NCBI RefSeq assembly: GCF_031178445.1
Contig: NZ_JAPSIY010000001.1
Span: 186,001-250,000, forward strand
Length of the DNA stretch: 64,000 nucleotides
From: Microbacterium sp.
Lineage (GTDB): Bacteria > Actinomycetota > Actinomycetes > Actinomycetales > Microbacteriaceae
Direction: 5' to 3'
The translations under genes were made by a program, and so were the position numbers. The notes under the pieces were generated by a model that saw only the letters and a program-made list of their open reading frames with translations, was not told the origin of the DNA and searched no databases. Of this stretch, positions 9,982 to 18,232 are shown piece after piece (the stretch's first letter is position 1; the number at the start of each line of letters is the position of its first letter).

Positions 9982-10985
9982 CCGGGCTCGTGACCCTGGT
10001 CGGGGCTGGGCCTGGCGATGCCGGGCTGCTCACCCTGCGCGGCCTGCGCTCGCTCGAGCAGGCCGACGTCATCGTCGCCGACCGCCTCGGCGCACGGGCC
10101 GTGCTCGAGCAGCTCGCGGCGGAGGGGTTCGTACTGGATGCCGAGGTGATCGACGTGGGCAAGCTGCCAGGGCACCACCGCGTGCCGCAGGACGCCATCA
10201 ACGAGCTGCTCGTCGAGCTCGCCGGCGCCGGACGTCGTGTCGTGCGCCTCAAGGGCGGTGACCCGTTCGTGTTCGGCCGCGGTCGGGAGGAGCAGCTGTT
10301 CTGCGAAGCGGCCGGCATCCGCGTCGAGGTCGTCCCGGGGGTGACCAGCGCCGTGTCCGTGCCCGCGGTCGCCGGCATCCCGCTGACCCACCGCGGCGTC
10401 TCGACGTCGTTCACTGTGGTCAGCGCCCACGACCAGATCGACGGGCTTCCCGGCGGCGCCGATCACACCGTCGTCCTGCTGATGGGCGTCGGCACGCTCG
10501 CCCACTCCGCGCATGCGCTGGCGACCGGACCACGCGGCGCAGACTGCCCCGTCGCGATCGTCGAAGACGGGTACGGTCCCGGCGAGCGCGTCACCATCGG
10601 CACGCTGGGCACGATCGCCCAGCTCGCCGCGGCGCGGCAGGTGCGCTCCCCCGCGGTGGTCGTGGTGGGCGAGGTCGTGCGGCTCAGTCCGCACGCGGAG
10701 GGGATCCTGCCGGCATCCGCCATCGCCGAAGCCGTAGCTCTCGTCACCGAACCCGACGCCGCGTCCGCCGCCCTCGAACCTGCCGCGCCCGTCGCCGCCA
10801 CCTCCGTCGCACACGCACGGCCCCGGTCGCGACTCGCCGCCGCGCTCGACGCGGGACTCGCCGTCGACACCGGCCTGGTCAGCGCGATCGACTCCACGCT
10901 GGCGCCGGTCGGTGAGGGGACACCGGCCCGCGGCATCCGCCCATCCCTCTCCGCACTGCTCTCCCGAAAGGCCACCACCTCATGA
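9978..10985 (+). CDS. cobA: Uroporphyrinogen-III C-methyltransferase with C-terminal extension
   Basis: It methylates uroporphyrinogen III twice with SAM to give precorrin-2, the siroheme precursor needed by the sulfite reductase. The N-terminal 250 residues show the family motifs VGAGPGDAGLLTLRG, RLKGGDPFVFGRG and VVPGVTSAVSVPA. The protein is 335 residues, roughly 80 longer than stand-alone CobA. The extra tail is Ala-rich, carries no HemD or CysG dehydrogenase motif, and ends with repeated AALDAGLAVDTGLVSAI-like helices. Precorrin-2 dehydrogenase is not found in this window. The ATG overlaps the permease stop, and the stop overlaps the fprA ATG. Confidence 0.92.
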   Translation: MTGLVTLVGAGPGDAGLLTLRGLRSLEQADVIVADRLGARAVLEQLAAEGFVLDAEVIDVGKLPGHHRVPQDAINELLVELAGAGRRVVRLKGGDPFVFGRGREEQLFCEAAGIRVEVVPGVTSAVSVPAVAGIPLTHRGVSTSFTVVSAHDQIDGLPGGADHTVVLLMGVGTLAHSAHALATGPRGADCPVAIVEDGYGPGERVTIGTLGTIAQLAAARQVRSPAVVVVGEVVRLSPHAEGILPASAIAEAVALVTEPDAASAALEPAAPVAATSVAHARPRSRLAAALDAGLAVDTGLVSAIDSTLAPVGEGTPARGIRPSLSALLSRKATTS

Positions 10986-12361
10986 CCCTTCCCTCGCTGC
11001 GCGTCGCGATCGTCGGCGCCGGACCCGCGGGCATCTACGCCGGCAACCTGCTGGCGAACGCCGTCGCCGAACGCGGCGGGCGGGTCGAGGTCGACCTGTT
11101 CGAGTCGCTGCCCGCTCCGTACGGGCTGATCCGCTACGGCGTCGCACCCGACCATCCCCGCATCAAGGGCATCGTCAACTCGCTGCACGAGATGCTCGAC
11201 GCCTTCCCCCATCCGGATGCCGATCGCCGCACGATCCGGTTCATCGGCAACGTCGAGGTGGGGCGCGACGTCGCGCTGGAGGAACTGCGCGAGCGGTACC
11301 ACGCGGTGATCCTGGCGACCGGAGCGATCCGCGACGCCGCGCTCGAGGTCCCAGGGGTGGAGCTTCCCGGCTCGTTCGGAGCCGCCGACTTCGTGGCCTG
11401 GTTCGACGGCCATCCCGACGTCGCGCGCACCTGGCCGCTCGACGCCCGTGAGGTCGCAGTGATCGGCAACGGCAACGTCGCGCTGGACGTCGCCAGGGTG
11501 CTGGCGAAGCACGCGGTCGACCTGCGCACCACTGAGGTGCCCGACAACGTACTCGCGGGGCTCGAGTCCTCGGCCGTCACCGACGTGCACGTGTTCGGCC
11601 GCCGCGGCCCGGCCGACATCAAGTTCACGCCGATCGAGCTGCGTGAACTCGGCGAGGTGCCCGGCGTCGACATCGTGCTGCACGACGAGGACTTCGACGG
11701 CGTCGACCCGGCGACGGCGGCGAACAATCAGCTCAAGGTCATGCTGCGCACGCTGAACGGCTGGCGTGAACGCCCCGCGACCGGCGCATCGCGTCGGCTG
11801 CACCTGCACTTCTGGCACGCGCCGGAGGCGATCGAAGGGGACGGCAGAGTCGAGAGCATCCGTTTCTCGCGCACGACCGTCGATGCCGACGGTGCTCTCG
11901 CGTCGACGGGCGAGGTTCGCGAGTACCGTGTGCAGGCGGTGTATCGGGCCGTCGGGTACTACGGCACGAGGGTCAGCGGGGCGCCGTTCGATGAGGGCCG
12001 AGGAGTCGTGCCCAATGACGAGGGCCGGGTGCACGGCGAGGCGGGCCTCTATGCGACCGGCTGGATCAAGCGAGGGCCGGTCGGCCTGATCGGTCACACC
12101 AAGTCGGATGCACTCGAGACGATCGGCCACCTCGTGGCGGACGCCGAAGCGGGCGGGCTCACCGAGCCGGGGATCACCGGCGACGTGCTCGAGCTGCTCG
12201 ACGAGCGCGAGACGGCATACACCACGTGGGACGGCTGGCTGGCGCTGGATGCTCACGAGCGCGCCCTCGGCGCGGATCACCAGCATGTGCGTGAGCGGGT
12301 GAAAGTGGTGCCCCGCGACGAGCAGGTGGCGATCTCGAGGCCGGGGGTGCTGGCCCCGTGA
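10982..12361 (+). CDS. fprA: Ferredoxin/adrenodoxin-type NADP+ reductase (FprA family)
   Basis: The 459-residue flavoprotein has an FAD-binding [14 protein letters not shown] at the N-terminus and an NADP-binding [13 protein letters not shown] near residue 160. The late motif [18 protein letters not shown] is typical of actinobacterial FprA. It moves electrons from NADPH to ferredoxin. Coupled translation with fdxA (GTGA overlap) and membership of the sulfite-reductase operon make it the probable electron source for Sir. Confidence 0.92.
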   Translation: MTLPSLRVAIVGAGPAGIYAGNLLANAVAERGGRVEVDLFESLPAPYGLIRYGVAPDHPRIKGIVNSLHEMLDAFPHPDADRRTIRFIGNVEVGRDVALEELRERYHAVILATGAIRDAALEVPGVELPGSFGAADFVAWFDGHPDVARTWPLDAREVAVIGNGNVALDVARVLAKHAVDLRTTEVPDNVLAGLESSAVTDVHVFGRRGPADIKFTPIELRELGEVPGVDIVLHDEDFDGVDPATAANNQLKVMLRTLNGWRERPATGASRRLHLHFWHAPEAIEGDGRVESIRFSRTTVDADGALASTGEVREYRVQAVYRAVGYYGTRVSGAPFDEGRGVVPNDEGRVHGEAGLYATGWIKRGPVGLIGHTKSDALETIGHLVADAEAGGLTEPGITGDVLELLDERETAYTTWDGWLALDAHERALGADHQHVRERVKVVPRDEQVAISRPGVLAP

Positions 12362-12687
12362 CCTACGTGATCGCGTTGCCGTGCGTGGACGTGAAGGATC
12401 GCGCGTGCATCGACGAGTGTCCCGTCGACTGCATCTACGAGGGCGAACGGTCGCTGTACATCCACCCCGACGAGTGCGTGGACTGCGGTGCGTGCGAGCC
12501 GGTCTGCCCTGTCGAGGCGATCTACTACGAAGACGACCTGCCCGAGGAATGGGCCGACTACTACAAGGCCAACGTCGAGTTCTTCGACGAGGTCGGCTCG
12601 CCCGGCGGCGCCGCCAAGACCGGCACGTACGACTTCGACCACCCGCTGATCGCCGCGCTGCCTCCGCAGGGAGAGGGTCATGACTGA
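12358..12687 (+). CDS. fdxA: Seven-iron ferredoxin (3Fe-4S/4Fe-4S)
   Basis: A 109-residue ferredoxin with the actinobacterial FdxA pattern: [21 protein letters not shown] for the first cluster and [21 protein letters not shown] for the second. A C-terminal tail ([11 protein letters not shown]) follows. The GTG start at 12358 overlaps the fprA stop. It likely carries electrons from FprA to sulfite reductase. The stop lies 8 bp inside the next flavoprotein gene. Confidence 0.95.
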   Translation: MTYVIALPCVDVKDRACIDECPVDCIYEGERSLYIHPDECVDCGACEPVCPVEAIYYEDDLPEEWADYYKANVEFFDEVGSPGGAAKTGTYDFDHPLIAALPPQGEGHD

Positions 12688-13735
12688 CTACGACGTGCTC
12701 ATCGTCGGTGGCGGCCCGGCCGGGCTCTCAGCCGCGCTCAACCTCGGCCGCTCAATGGCGCGGGTGCTTGTCGTCGATGCCGACCGGCCGCGGAACGCCG
12801 CCACGCTGAACTCGCACGGGTTCCTCACCCGCGACGGGGTGCCGCCGTTCGAACTGCGACGGATCGCCCGCGAGGAGCTCGCGGCGTACCCGAACGTCGA
12901 GATCCGCTCCCGCGTGCGGGTGACCGCGCTGGCTGCGGCGGATGCGCGGTGGGCCGCCACGGACCTCGGGTCGGCGGCGACGGACGTCGGGTCGGTTGCG
13001 ACGGATGCCGGCTTCCCGGTGATCGACGTCGGGTCGGCGGCGAGGGCCGGCTCGACGGCGACGCGTGATGGCTCGCCGGCCGGATTCCGCGCGGAAGTGG
13101 GAAGGCGCGGCCCGACCGAGACGGTGTCGGCGCGAGCCGTGCTGCTCGCTACGGGCTTGCGTGAGACGCTGCCCGACGTGCCGAATCTGCGCGGCTTCTA
13201 CGGGATGAGCCTGTTCAGCTGTGCCGCGTGCGACGCATGGGAACTGCGTGGGCGCGAGCTGGCGCTGATCGGCGAGACACCGGATCTGGCGGAGCGGGCG
13301 CGGCTGATCGCGCACTGGACCACGCGACTGACAGTCTTCACCCACGGCTCCGAGGCGGTGACGACCGCAGAGGAAGCCGAGCTCGCCGCGGCCGGAGTGA
13401 GCGTCGTCCGCGAGCCGATCGAGGAGCTCGTGGGCGACCGGGGTCGCATCGAGGCGGTTCGTGTCGCCGGCGGAGGCACCCACGCCGTAGGCGGCGGGTT
13501 CGTTCGGCCGGAGTGGGATGCCGACCTGTCGTTCCTCGGCGACCTCGCGCCCGATCGGGATGCCGCGGGGCATGTCACGACCGACCGCTCGGGCCGCACG
13601 ACCGTACCGGGTCTGTACGCGGCGGGCGATGTGGCGGCGCCTGGCCCGCAGCAGCTCATAGTGGCCGCCGGCGCGGGTGCGCGCGTCGCCGCCGTGATCA
13701 TGCATGACGCGATCGGCGTGGCCACGGCGCACTGA
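12680..13735 (+). CDS. Thioredoxin-reductase-like FAD oxidoreductase with tandem-repeat insertion
   Basis: The 351-residue protein has an FAD motif ([19 protein letters not shown]), a redox-active-type CAACD motif where thioredoxin reductase has CATCD, and a final [15 protein letters not shown] flavin motif. It may reduce a disulfide partner, perhaps supplying CysH. That is inference: no thioredoxin gene is adjacent. Residues ~93-133 (nt ~12956-13078) are an imperfect 21-bp tandem repeat encoding variants of ATDVGS, which looks like a slippage-born insertion in the FAD domain. The second Rossmann motif is also poorly conserved ([12 protein letters not shown]), so NADPH binding is uncertain. 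Confidence 0.8.
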   Translation: MTDYDVLIVGGGPAGLSAALNLGRSMARVLVVDADRPRNAATLNSHGFLTRDGVPPFELRRIAREELAAYPNVEIRSRVRVTALAAADARWAATDLGSAATDVGSVATDAGFPVIDVGSAARAGSTATRDGSPAGFRAEVGRRGPTETVSARAVLLATGLRETLPDVPNLRGFYGMSLFSCAACDAWELRGRELALIGETPDLAERARLIAHWTTRLTVFTHGSEAVTTAEEAELAAAGVSVVREPIEELVGDRGRIEAVRVAGGGTHAVGGGFVRPEWDADLSFLGDLAPDRDAAGHVTTDRSGRTTVPGLYAAGDVAAPGPQQLIVAAGAGARVAAVIMHDAIGVATAH

Positions 13736-13764
13736 CCGCTGCTCACCGACGAGGGGATCGTCGT

Positions 13765-14226
13765 TCAGCGTCCGCCGGGAGGGCCGACGATCAGCAGGAT
13801 GCTGAAGATCGCCGCGACCGCGACGAGGATCAGCAGTGCCAGCACCCAGGGCCGGTGCAGGAACCAGCGCATGGTGCGGTCGTACCAGGTGTGATCGCGC
13901 GGGTCGTCGGTCTCGGCGAGACGCCAGTGTCCGGCGAGCCGTCCACTGCGGTGCAGCCAGATCTCGACGGGGATCGTGGCGTAGGGCACGATCGCACTGG
14001 CGATGGTGACCGCCGCGACGCCGGCGTGCCAGCGCTGGTGGAAGGCGAGCAGCACCGCCGTCGCTCCGTAGGCGAGGAACACGAACCCGTGGATGCCTCC
14101 GGCGATCGTGACCAGCACCGCGGGCTGCCCGGCGGCGCGGGCGATGAGGGCGCTGATCAGCAGAGTCCAGGTGATCGCCTCGGCGATCGCGAGCACGCGG
14201 AACAGTCGGGCTGGGCTTCGGAACAT
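13765..14226 (-). CDS. DUF3817 family membrane protein
   Basis: This 153-residue integral membrane protein starts FRVLAIAEAITWTLL, as DUF3817 proteins do. It has three membrane segments in its first 95 residues (the third near AAVTIASAIVPYA) and a fourth near the C-terminus (PWVLALLILVAVAAIFSILL). A GAGGAGAACC ribosome binding site supports the ATG at 14226. The gene converges on the preceding oxidoreductase; a weak 6-bp stem (13747-13763) lies in the 29-bp gap. Function is unknown. Confidence 0.8.
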   Translation of the reverse strand: MFRSPARLFRVLAIAEAITWTLLISALIARAAGQPAVLVTIAGGIHGFVFLAYGATAVLLAFHQRWHAGVAAVTIASAIVPYATIPVEIWLHRSGRLAGHWRLAETDDPRDHTWYDRTMRWFLHRPWVLALLILVAVAAIFSILLIVGPPGGR

Positions 14227-14358
14227 GGTTCTCCTCTGTGCTCCCGGCCTCTGCAGGGCGTTCCGGGCAGGCGCCTTCAGGCTATTCAGGGCGGGCTATG
14301 GATTGGCTCGACCGGCGGGCTGCACATAGCCTTTGGCTGCACCGTCCGGAAGGGGCCG

Positions 14359-14862
14359 ATGATGACTGACGACGCTCTGCGCGCCGAGCTCGACCGCATC
14401 TTCGCGGCACGCGATCGTGATCACATGGCCCCGACGATCGAAGCGTTCACCGCGCTGCTCGAGCAGCATCCCGACGATCCCGATGTCCTGTACGAGCTGG
14501 GCGGTGCGTACGACACCGACGGGCAGGAGCAGCGAGCCGCCGGGTATTACCGCAGGGCGATGGATGCCGGGTTGAGTGGCGCGCGCCTGCGGCAGTGCTA
14601 TCTGCAGTTCGGCAGCACGCTGCGCAATCTCGGGCGCTTGGACGAGAGCATCGCGATGTTCGACGAGGGACTCGAACGGTTTCCGCCATCTGAATCGCTG
14701 GGGCTGTTCCGCGCTCTCACCCTGCATGCCTCCGGCCGGCCGAGCGCGGCCCTGGGCTCGGTGCTCGAGCTCGTCGCCGACCGCTTCCGCACCGACGAGG
14801 TGCTCCGCTATGAGGCGGCGCTTCGTGGAAACGCGGCATACCTTCGCTCGCTCGACGACTGA
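14359..14862 (+). CDS. Tetratricopeptide-repeat protein
   Basis: A 167-residue soluble protein of stacked helices with TPR-like units: HPDDPDVLYELGGAYDTDGQEQRAAGYYRRAMDAG, then CYLQFGSTLRNLGRLDESIAMFDEGLERFP. TPRs mediate protein contacts, and no catalytic motif is visible. Two adjacent ATGs (14359 and 14362) follow GGAAGGGG; either may be used. It stands alone between a divergent DUF3817 gene and a convergent HNH gene. Confidence 0.8.
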   Translation: MMTDDALRAELDRIFAARDRDHMAPTIEAFTALLEQHPDDPDVLYELGGAYDTDGQEQRAAGYYRRAMDAGLSGARLRQCYLQFGSTLRNLGRLDESIAMFDEGLERFPPSESLGLFRALTLHASGRPSAALGSVLELVADRFRTDEVLRYEAALRGNAAYLRSLDD

Positions 14863-15016
14863 GCGGGGCTGGTCGCGACCGCCCGCTTCAGTGACAGCCG
14901 TCGGCGGCTGACACGTCACCAAGCGACAAGGCGTCCGGTCGCACCGCGGCTCTCGCGTCGCCGCTACCGTGTCGGTCGGCAGTGCGGAGCCGGTAGCGGG
15001 TCATCCCGACCTGCAC

Positions 15017-16399
15017 TCAGAACGGACTGAGATGCTCGAGTGGTGCGGCGGCCCAGAGTTCGCCCCTGGTCGAGACGGCGGTGGGTGGGCCTTCATCGGT
15101 GAAGGCGACTGTGTTCTGGGGTGGCGGTCTGTCGATGTAGACCCGTCCGGCGGGACTGGTCCATTCCAACAGCCCGCCGCCGATCTGTTTCACGTGCCAA
15201 GGGGTGTGATGCTTCAGAACATGGTGGCGTCGGCACAGTGCACCGAGGTTCCCCTCTTCTGTCCTGCCGCCGAGCGCAGCGTCGTGCGTATGGTCGAGGT
15301 CGCTGTCACGCGCGGGCATACCGCAGCACACGAACCGGCATCGCTGATCCCTCGCCCGCAGTTGACGTCGTAGCGACTCGCCCGGCCGATAACGGTCCAC
15401 GGCGAGCATCCCTCCGGTGATCGGGTGAGTCAGGACCCGGTCCCAGCCGGTGGCGGCGCCGGCCAGCTGGCGGGCCGTGGCCGGGTCGATGGGGGAACAT
15501 CCGTCGAGCTCGGCCTGTGGCGTTCCCGTCTCATCGGCGCCCATCAGGGTCAGCACCGGCACGGTCACGCTCACCTGCCCGGAGATCGCGGCGAGCAGTC
15601 CGTCGGGGGTGTCGTGACCGGCCGGGCTGCCCGTGAGCAGAAGGTCCAGGGCGAGGTCGGCGCGCTTCTGCGACAGCGTGCGAGGATCCGCGGGAGTATC
15701 GCGCTCGTGCGAAGCCGCCGCGGAATCGGCATCCGCATCCGCAGCCGCATCGGCATCAGCATCGAGTGTTTTGGCCATGGAGGTGAGCCGGTCGAACACG
15801 CCGTGCACGAGGGCGGCCGGGCCGAGGAGGCCGAGTTCGGCCATCCCGTCTGGCGCATCCTTCACCCAGACCGCACGCTGCTCGCGGGCATCCTCGTGCC
15901 GCTGCTGCAGCGAACGCGCGGTGTACTGTTCGGCGAGGCGGGCAGCGATCGGCCGCAACCTGTTCGGCGACTCATCGCCTGCGAACTCCAACACTCGCGC
16001 GGTGTACGCCTCCCGCGCGTCCGGGTCGTCGAGGTGCTCACCGGCGTCGATGATGACCCGCGCGTGTCCGGCGGTGATCCGTCCGGCACCCTGCGCCCGC
16101 CACACCGCGGGGAACCCGTTCACCTTCGTTTCCGCATCCGCCATCCGCCGCTGCACCGTGCGGTCACTGACCCGCAACGCCGCCCCCAACTCCGCCGCCA
16201 CCGCCCGCACCGTCAGATCCGACGCCTCGACACCATCGCCCTGTTCGGCCACCGACAGCGCCCACCGCGCCGCGAGCGCCAAAGCCCCATCCCGTGCCGC
16301 CTGGAGACTGCCGATCGTGCGCTCGATGCTCTGCACCAGGTCGACCAGCTCATCGAGCGTGGTCACCTGCTCCGCAGAGACATCCATCAGCGCCGTCAT
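15017..16399 (-). CDS. DUF222 / HNH endonuclease domain protein
   Basis: The 460-residue protein has an N-terminal DUF222 (13E12-repeat type) helical domain and a C-terminal HNH domain: CRFVCCGMPARDSDLDHTHDAALGG, then NLGALCRRHHVLKHH. Proteins of this kind are multi-copy in actinobacterial genomes and often repeat-associated; their role is unknown. Between the domains is an Asp/Ala run encoded by GCATC repeats (about 15729-15766). The ATG at 16399 is chosen because a -10-like TGTACT lies 6 nt upstream; an in-frame start at 16555 would add 52 poorly coding-like residues. Confidence 0.88.
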   Translation of the reverse strand: MTALMDVSAEQVTTLDELVDLVQSIERTIGSLQAARDGALALAARWALSVAEQGDGVEASDLTVRAVAAELGAALRVSDRTVQRRMADAETKVNGFPAVWRAQGAGRITAGHARVIIDAGEHLDDPDAREAYTARVLEFAGDESPNRLRPIAARLAEQYTARSLQQRHEDAREQRAVWVKDAPDGMAELGLLGPAALVHGVFDRLTSMAKTLDADADAAADADADSAAASHERDTPADPRTLSQKRADLALDLLLTGSPAGHDTPDGLLAAISGQVSVTVPVLTLMGADETGTPQAELDGCSPIDPATARQLAGAATGWDRVLTHPITGGMLAVDRYRPGESLRRQLRARDQRCRFVCCGMPARDSDLDHTHDAALGGRTEEGNLGALCRRHHVLKHHTPWHVKQIGGGLLEWTSPAGRVYIDRPPPQNTVAFTDEGPPTAVSTRGELWAAAPLEHLSPF

Positions 16400-16563
16400 A
16401 CGACCAGTACACCAGGGGCCACCGACATTCAAACCCCAGATCCCAGGCTTAAAACCACCCCGAAGATCACGAACATGCAACAAACGGAAGCCGCCCAAGC
16501 CCCATGGAAAACGGCAGACAGCGTCGACGCCCGACCGCGCCGTTCGACCTGGCACGTCAGTGC

Positions 16564-17040
16564 TCAGCCCGACAGCGCACCGAGGCGCTCCCAGGCGGAG
16601 CGAAGCGCACGCGCGTCCGCATGGAACGACTCGATAGGCGCAAAATGGGGGCCGTCAGAGATGTCGACGTTCCGCAGCGGGTCGTCCTCTGAGTGCTGTG
16701 GGAACACGTGGCAGTGGAGATGAGGCATTCGATGGCCCATCACCAGATAATCGATCTTCCGCGGCTCGAACGTCGCGGCGATTGCCCGTCCCGCTCGTTG
16801 CACGTCCGACCAGAAGGCTTGGAGCTGCTCCGACGAGAGGTCGCCGAGGTCGGTGATGTGTTCGCGGAGGACCACGAGCGAGTAGCCGCGGTGCGCCTGG
16901 TTCCGCGCGATGCGTGTGTGGGTCGCACGCGTGGAGCCGATCAGGATGCTGTGCTCGTTCTCATCGAGGTGCATGTCCTTGCACATGCCGCAGGAATCGG
17001 CGTCGGTCATCGCTGACCATTCCTCGGCGGTCCACCACAT
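16564..17040 (-). CDS. HIT family nucleotide hydrolase/transferase
   Basis: A 158-residue histidine-triad protein with the catalytic PHLHCHVFPQ motif near residue 107. An N-terminal C-X2-C (DSCGMCKDM) may bind zinc, as in some HIT hydrolases. The family cleaves nucleoside phosphoramidates, dinucleotides or similar. The ATG at 17040 is preceded, with a 6-nt spacer, by TAGGCT and has no Shine-Dalgarno, so the transcript is probably leaderless. It follows the HNH gene's upstream region on the same strand but is likely a separate unit. Confidence 0.88.
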   Translation of the reverse strand: MWWTAEEWSAMTDADSCGMCKDMHLDENEHSILIGSTRATHTRIARNQAHRGYSLVVLREHITDLGDLSSEQLQAFWSDVQRAGRAIAATFEPRKIDYLVMGHRMPHLHCHVFPQHSEDDPLRNVDISDGPHFAPIESFHADARALRSAWERLGALSG

Positions 17041-17238
17041 CGGCCCAGCCTAGGTGCGAGAACAACAGAAGCGCACCGGCGCGCGTTGAGCACCTTCATC
17101 TGATCGCAGCTGACTTTCGCCCCAACATCACGAACCGGTAACGGCCGTCACCGGCCCGTCGCGCCATCGGCATCCGCACCCCTAAGCTCGACCACGCACC
17201 GGGACGGACCCGGAAGGCACGAGCGGAAGGAGCATCCG

Positions 17239-17301
17239 ATGAACACCGTCTTCGTCGCGCCCGCCGCCGACCACCTTCCCTTCGAGGCCTCCCGCTCCTG
17301 A
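17239..17301 (+). CDS. Possible 20-residue leader peptide ahead of the RIO kinase gene
   Basis: A 21-codon frame (MNTVFVAPAADHLPFEASRS, then stop) starts at an ATG with a good GAAGGAG ribosome binding site and ends 32 bp before the kinase GTG. The kinase start has only a weak ribosome binding site, so coupling or upstream-ORF control is conceivable. No run of regulatory codons is seen. It could also be a chance frame. Confidence 0.35.
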   Translation: MNTVFVAPAADHLPFEASRS

Positions 17302-17333
17302 TCCGCGCGCGGCCTCCCTTCCGGAGCCGCACC

Positions 17334-18185
17334 GTGAACACGCAGAACCCCACGTCCTTCGACGCATCACCCTTCGACATCTCGCTGTCCTTCGCCGACA
17401 CCGTGCTCGGCGACAACCAGCGCTGGTCCACCTGGCCGGCCATCACGCCATCCGAACGCGGGCCGCTCCCCTGGCCCGACTGGGTCGTCACCAGCGCCGA
17501 CGCCGTCGACACCGAACTCGGCGTGCTGAAGACAGGCAAGGAGGCTGATGTCTTCCTCATCGAACGCGCGGTTCCCGGCGATACGGCGCAGCGCACCCTG
17601 CTGGCCGCGAAACGCTATCGCGACGAGACGCACCGCAGCTTCCACCGCTCGACGACTTACACCGAAGGGCGTCGCACCCAGAACACCCGCGATGCCCGTG
17701 CCCTGGCCCGGAAGAGCTCACACGGTCGTGCGGTCGCCGCGGCGCAGTGGTCGTTCGCCGAGTTCGCGGCGCTGAGCCGCATGCACGAGCTCGGCGCGCC
17801 CGTTCCCTACCCCGTGCAGGTGAACGGCTCAGAGGTGCTCATGGAGTTCATCGGGCACGGGAAGGAGGCGGCGCCCAGGCTCGCCCAGGTGAGGGTGGAT
17901 GCCGCGCAGCTCGACGATCTGTTCCAGCAGGTCGTCGATGTCATGCACACGTTCGCCGCCGCGGGCTTCGCGCACGGCGACCTCTCGGCGTACAACCTGC
18001 TCGTGCACGACGGCAGAGTGCGGGTCATCGACCTGCCGCAGATCGTCGACACCGTGTCGAACCCGCAGGGTCTCGATCTGCTGCACCGAGACTGCGTCAA
18101 CATCTGCGACTGGTTCGCCAGACGCCGACTCGAGCGCGATCCGGAGGAGCTGTTCGGGAAGCTGCTGGCCGTGTCCTTCGGCTGA
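17334..18185 (+). CDS. RIO-family atypical serine kinase
   Basis: This 283-residue RIO1-like protein kinase has the flexible P-loop segment VLKTGKEADVFLIE near residue 64, an ATP-anchoring Lys in LLAAKRYR, the catalytic loop HGDLSAYN and the metal-binding IDLPQ. RIO kinases act in ribosome biogenesis in archaea and eukaryotes; their bacterial role is not settled. The start is the GTG at 17334 (no nearer ATG gives a full domain). It converges on the beta-helix gene, with a strong hairpin between them. Confidence 0.9.
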   Translation: MNTQNPTSFDASPFDISLSFADTVLGDNQRWSTWPAITPSERGPLPWPDWVVTSADAVDTELGVLKTGKEADVFLIERAVPGDTAQRTLLAAKRYRDETHRSFHRSTTYTEGRRTQNTRDARALARKSSHGRAVAAAQWSFAEFAALSRMHELGAPVPYPVQVNGSEVLMEFIGHGKEAAPRLAQVRVDAAQLDDLFQQVVDVMHTFAAAGFAHGDLSAYNLLVHDGRVRVIDLPQIVDTVSNPQGLDLLHRDCVNICDWFARRRLERDPEELFGKLLAVSFG

Positions 18186-18187
18186 CG

Positions 18188-18227
18188 CGCACGATCCCGC
18201 AGGCCTGGCGGCCCGCGGGACCGTGCG
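18188..18227. terminator. Bidirectional hairpin terminator
   Basis: An 18-bp stem with two mismatches (arms 18188-18205 and 18210-18227) closes a 4-nt TGGC loop. It sits between the stops of two convergent genes, the RIO kinase and the beta-helix protein. There is no U-tract, as is usual in GC-rich actinobacteria. Confidence 0.7.
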
Positions 18228-18232
18228 ACGGT

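Noticed and set aside
15729-15766. A regulatory GCATC repeat
   Set aside because: It is an in-frame Asp/Ala codon run inside the DUF222/HNH gene and needs no other explanation.
16400-16555. A 52-residue N-terminal extension of the DUF222/HNH protein
   Set aside because: It has no ribosome binding site or DUF222 similarity, and a promoter-like hexamer sits 6 nt before the ATG at 16399.
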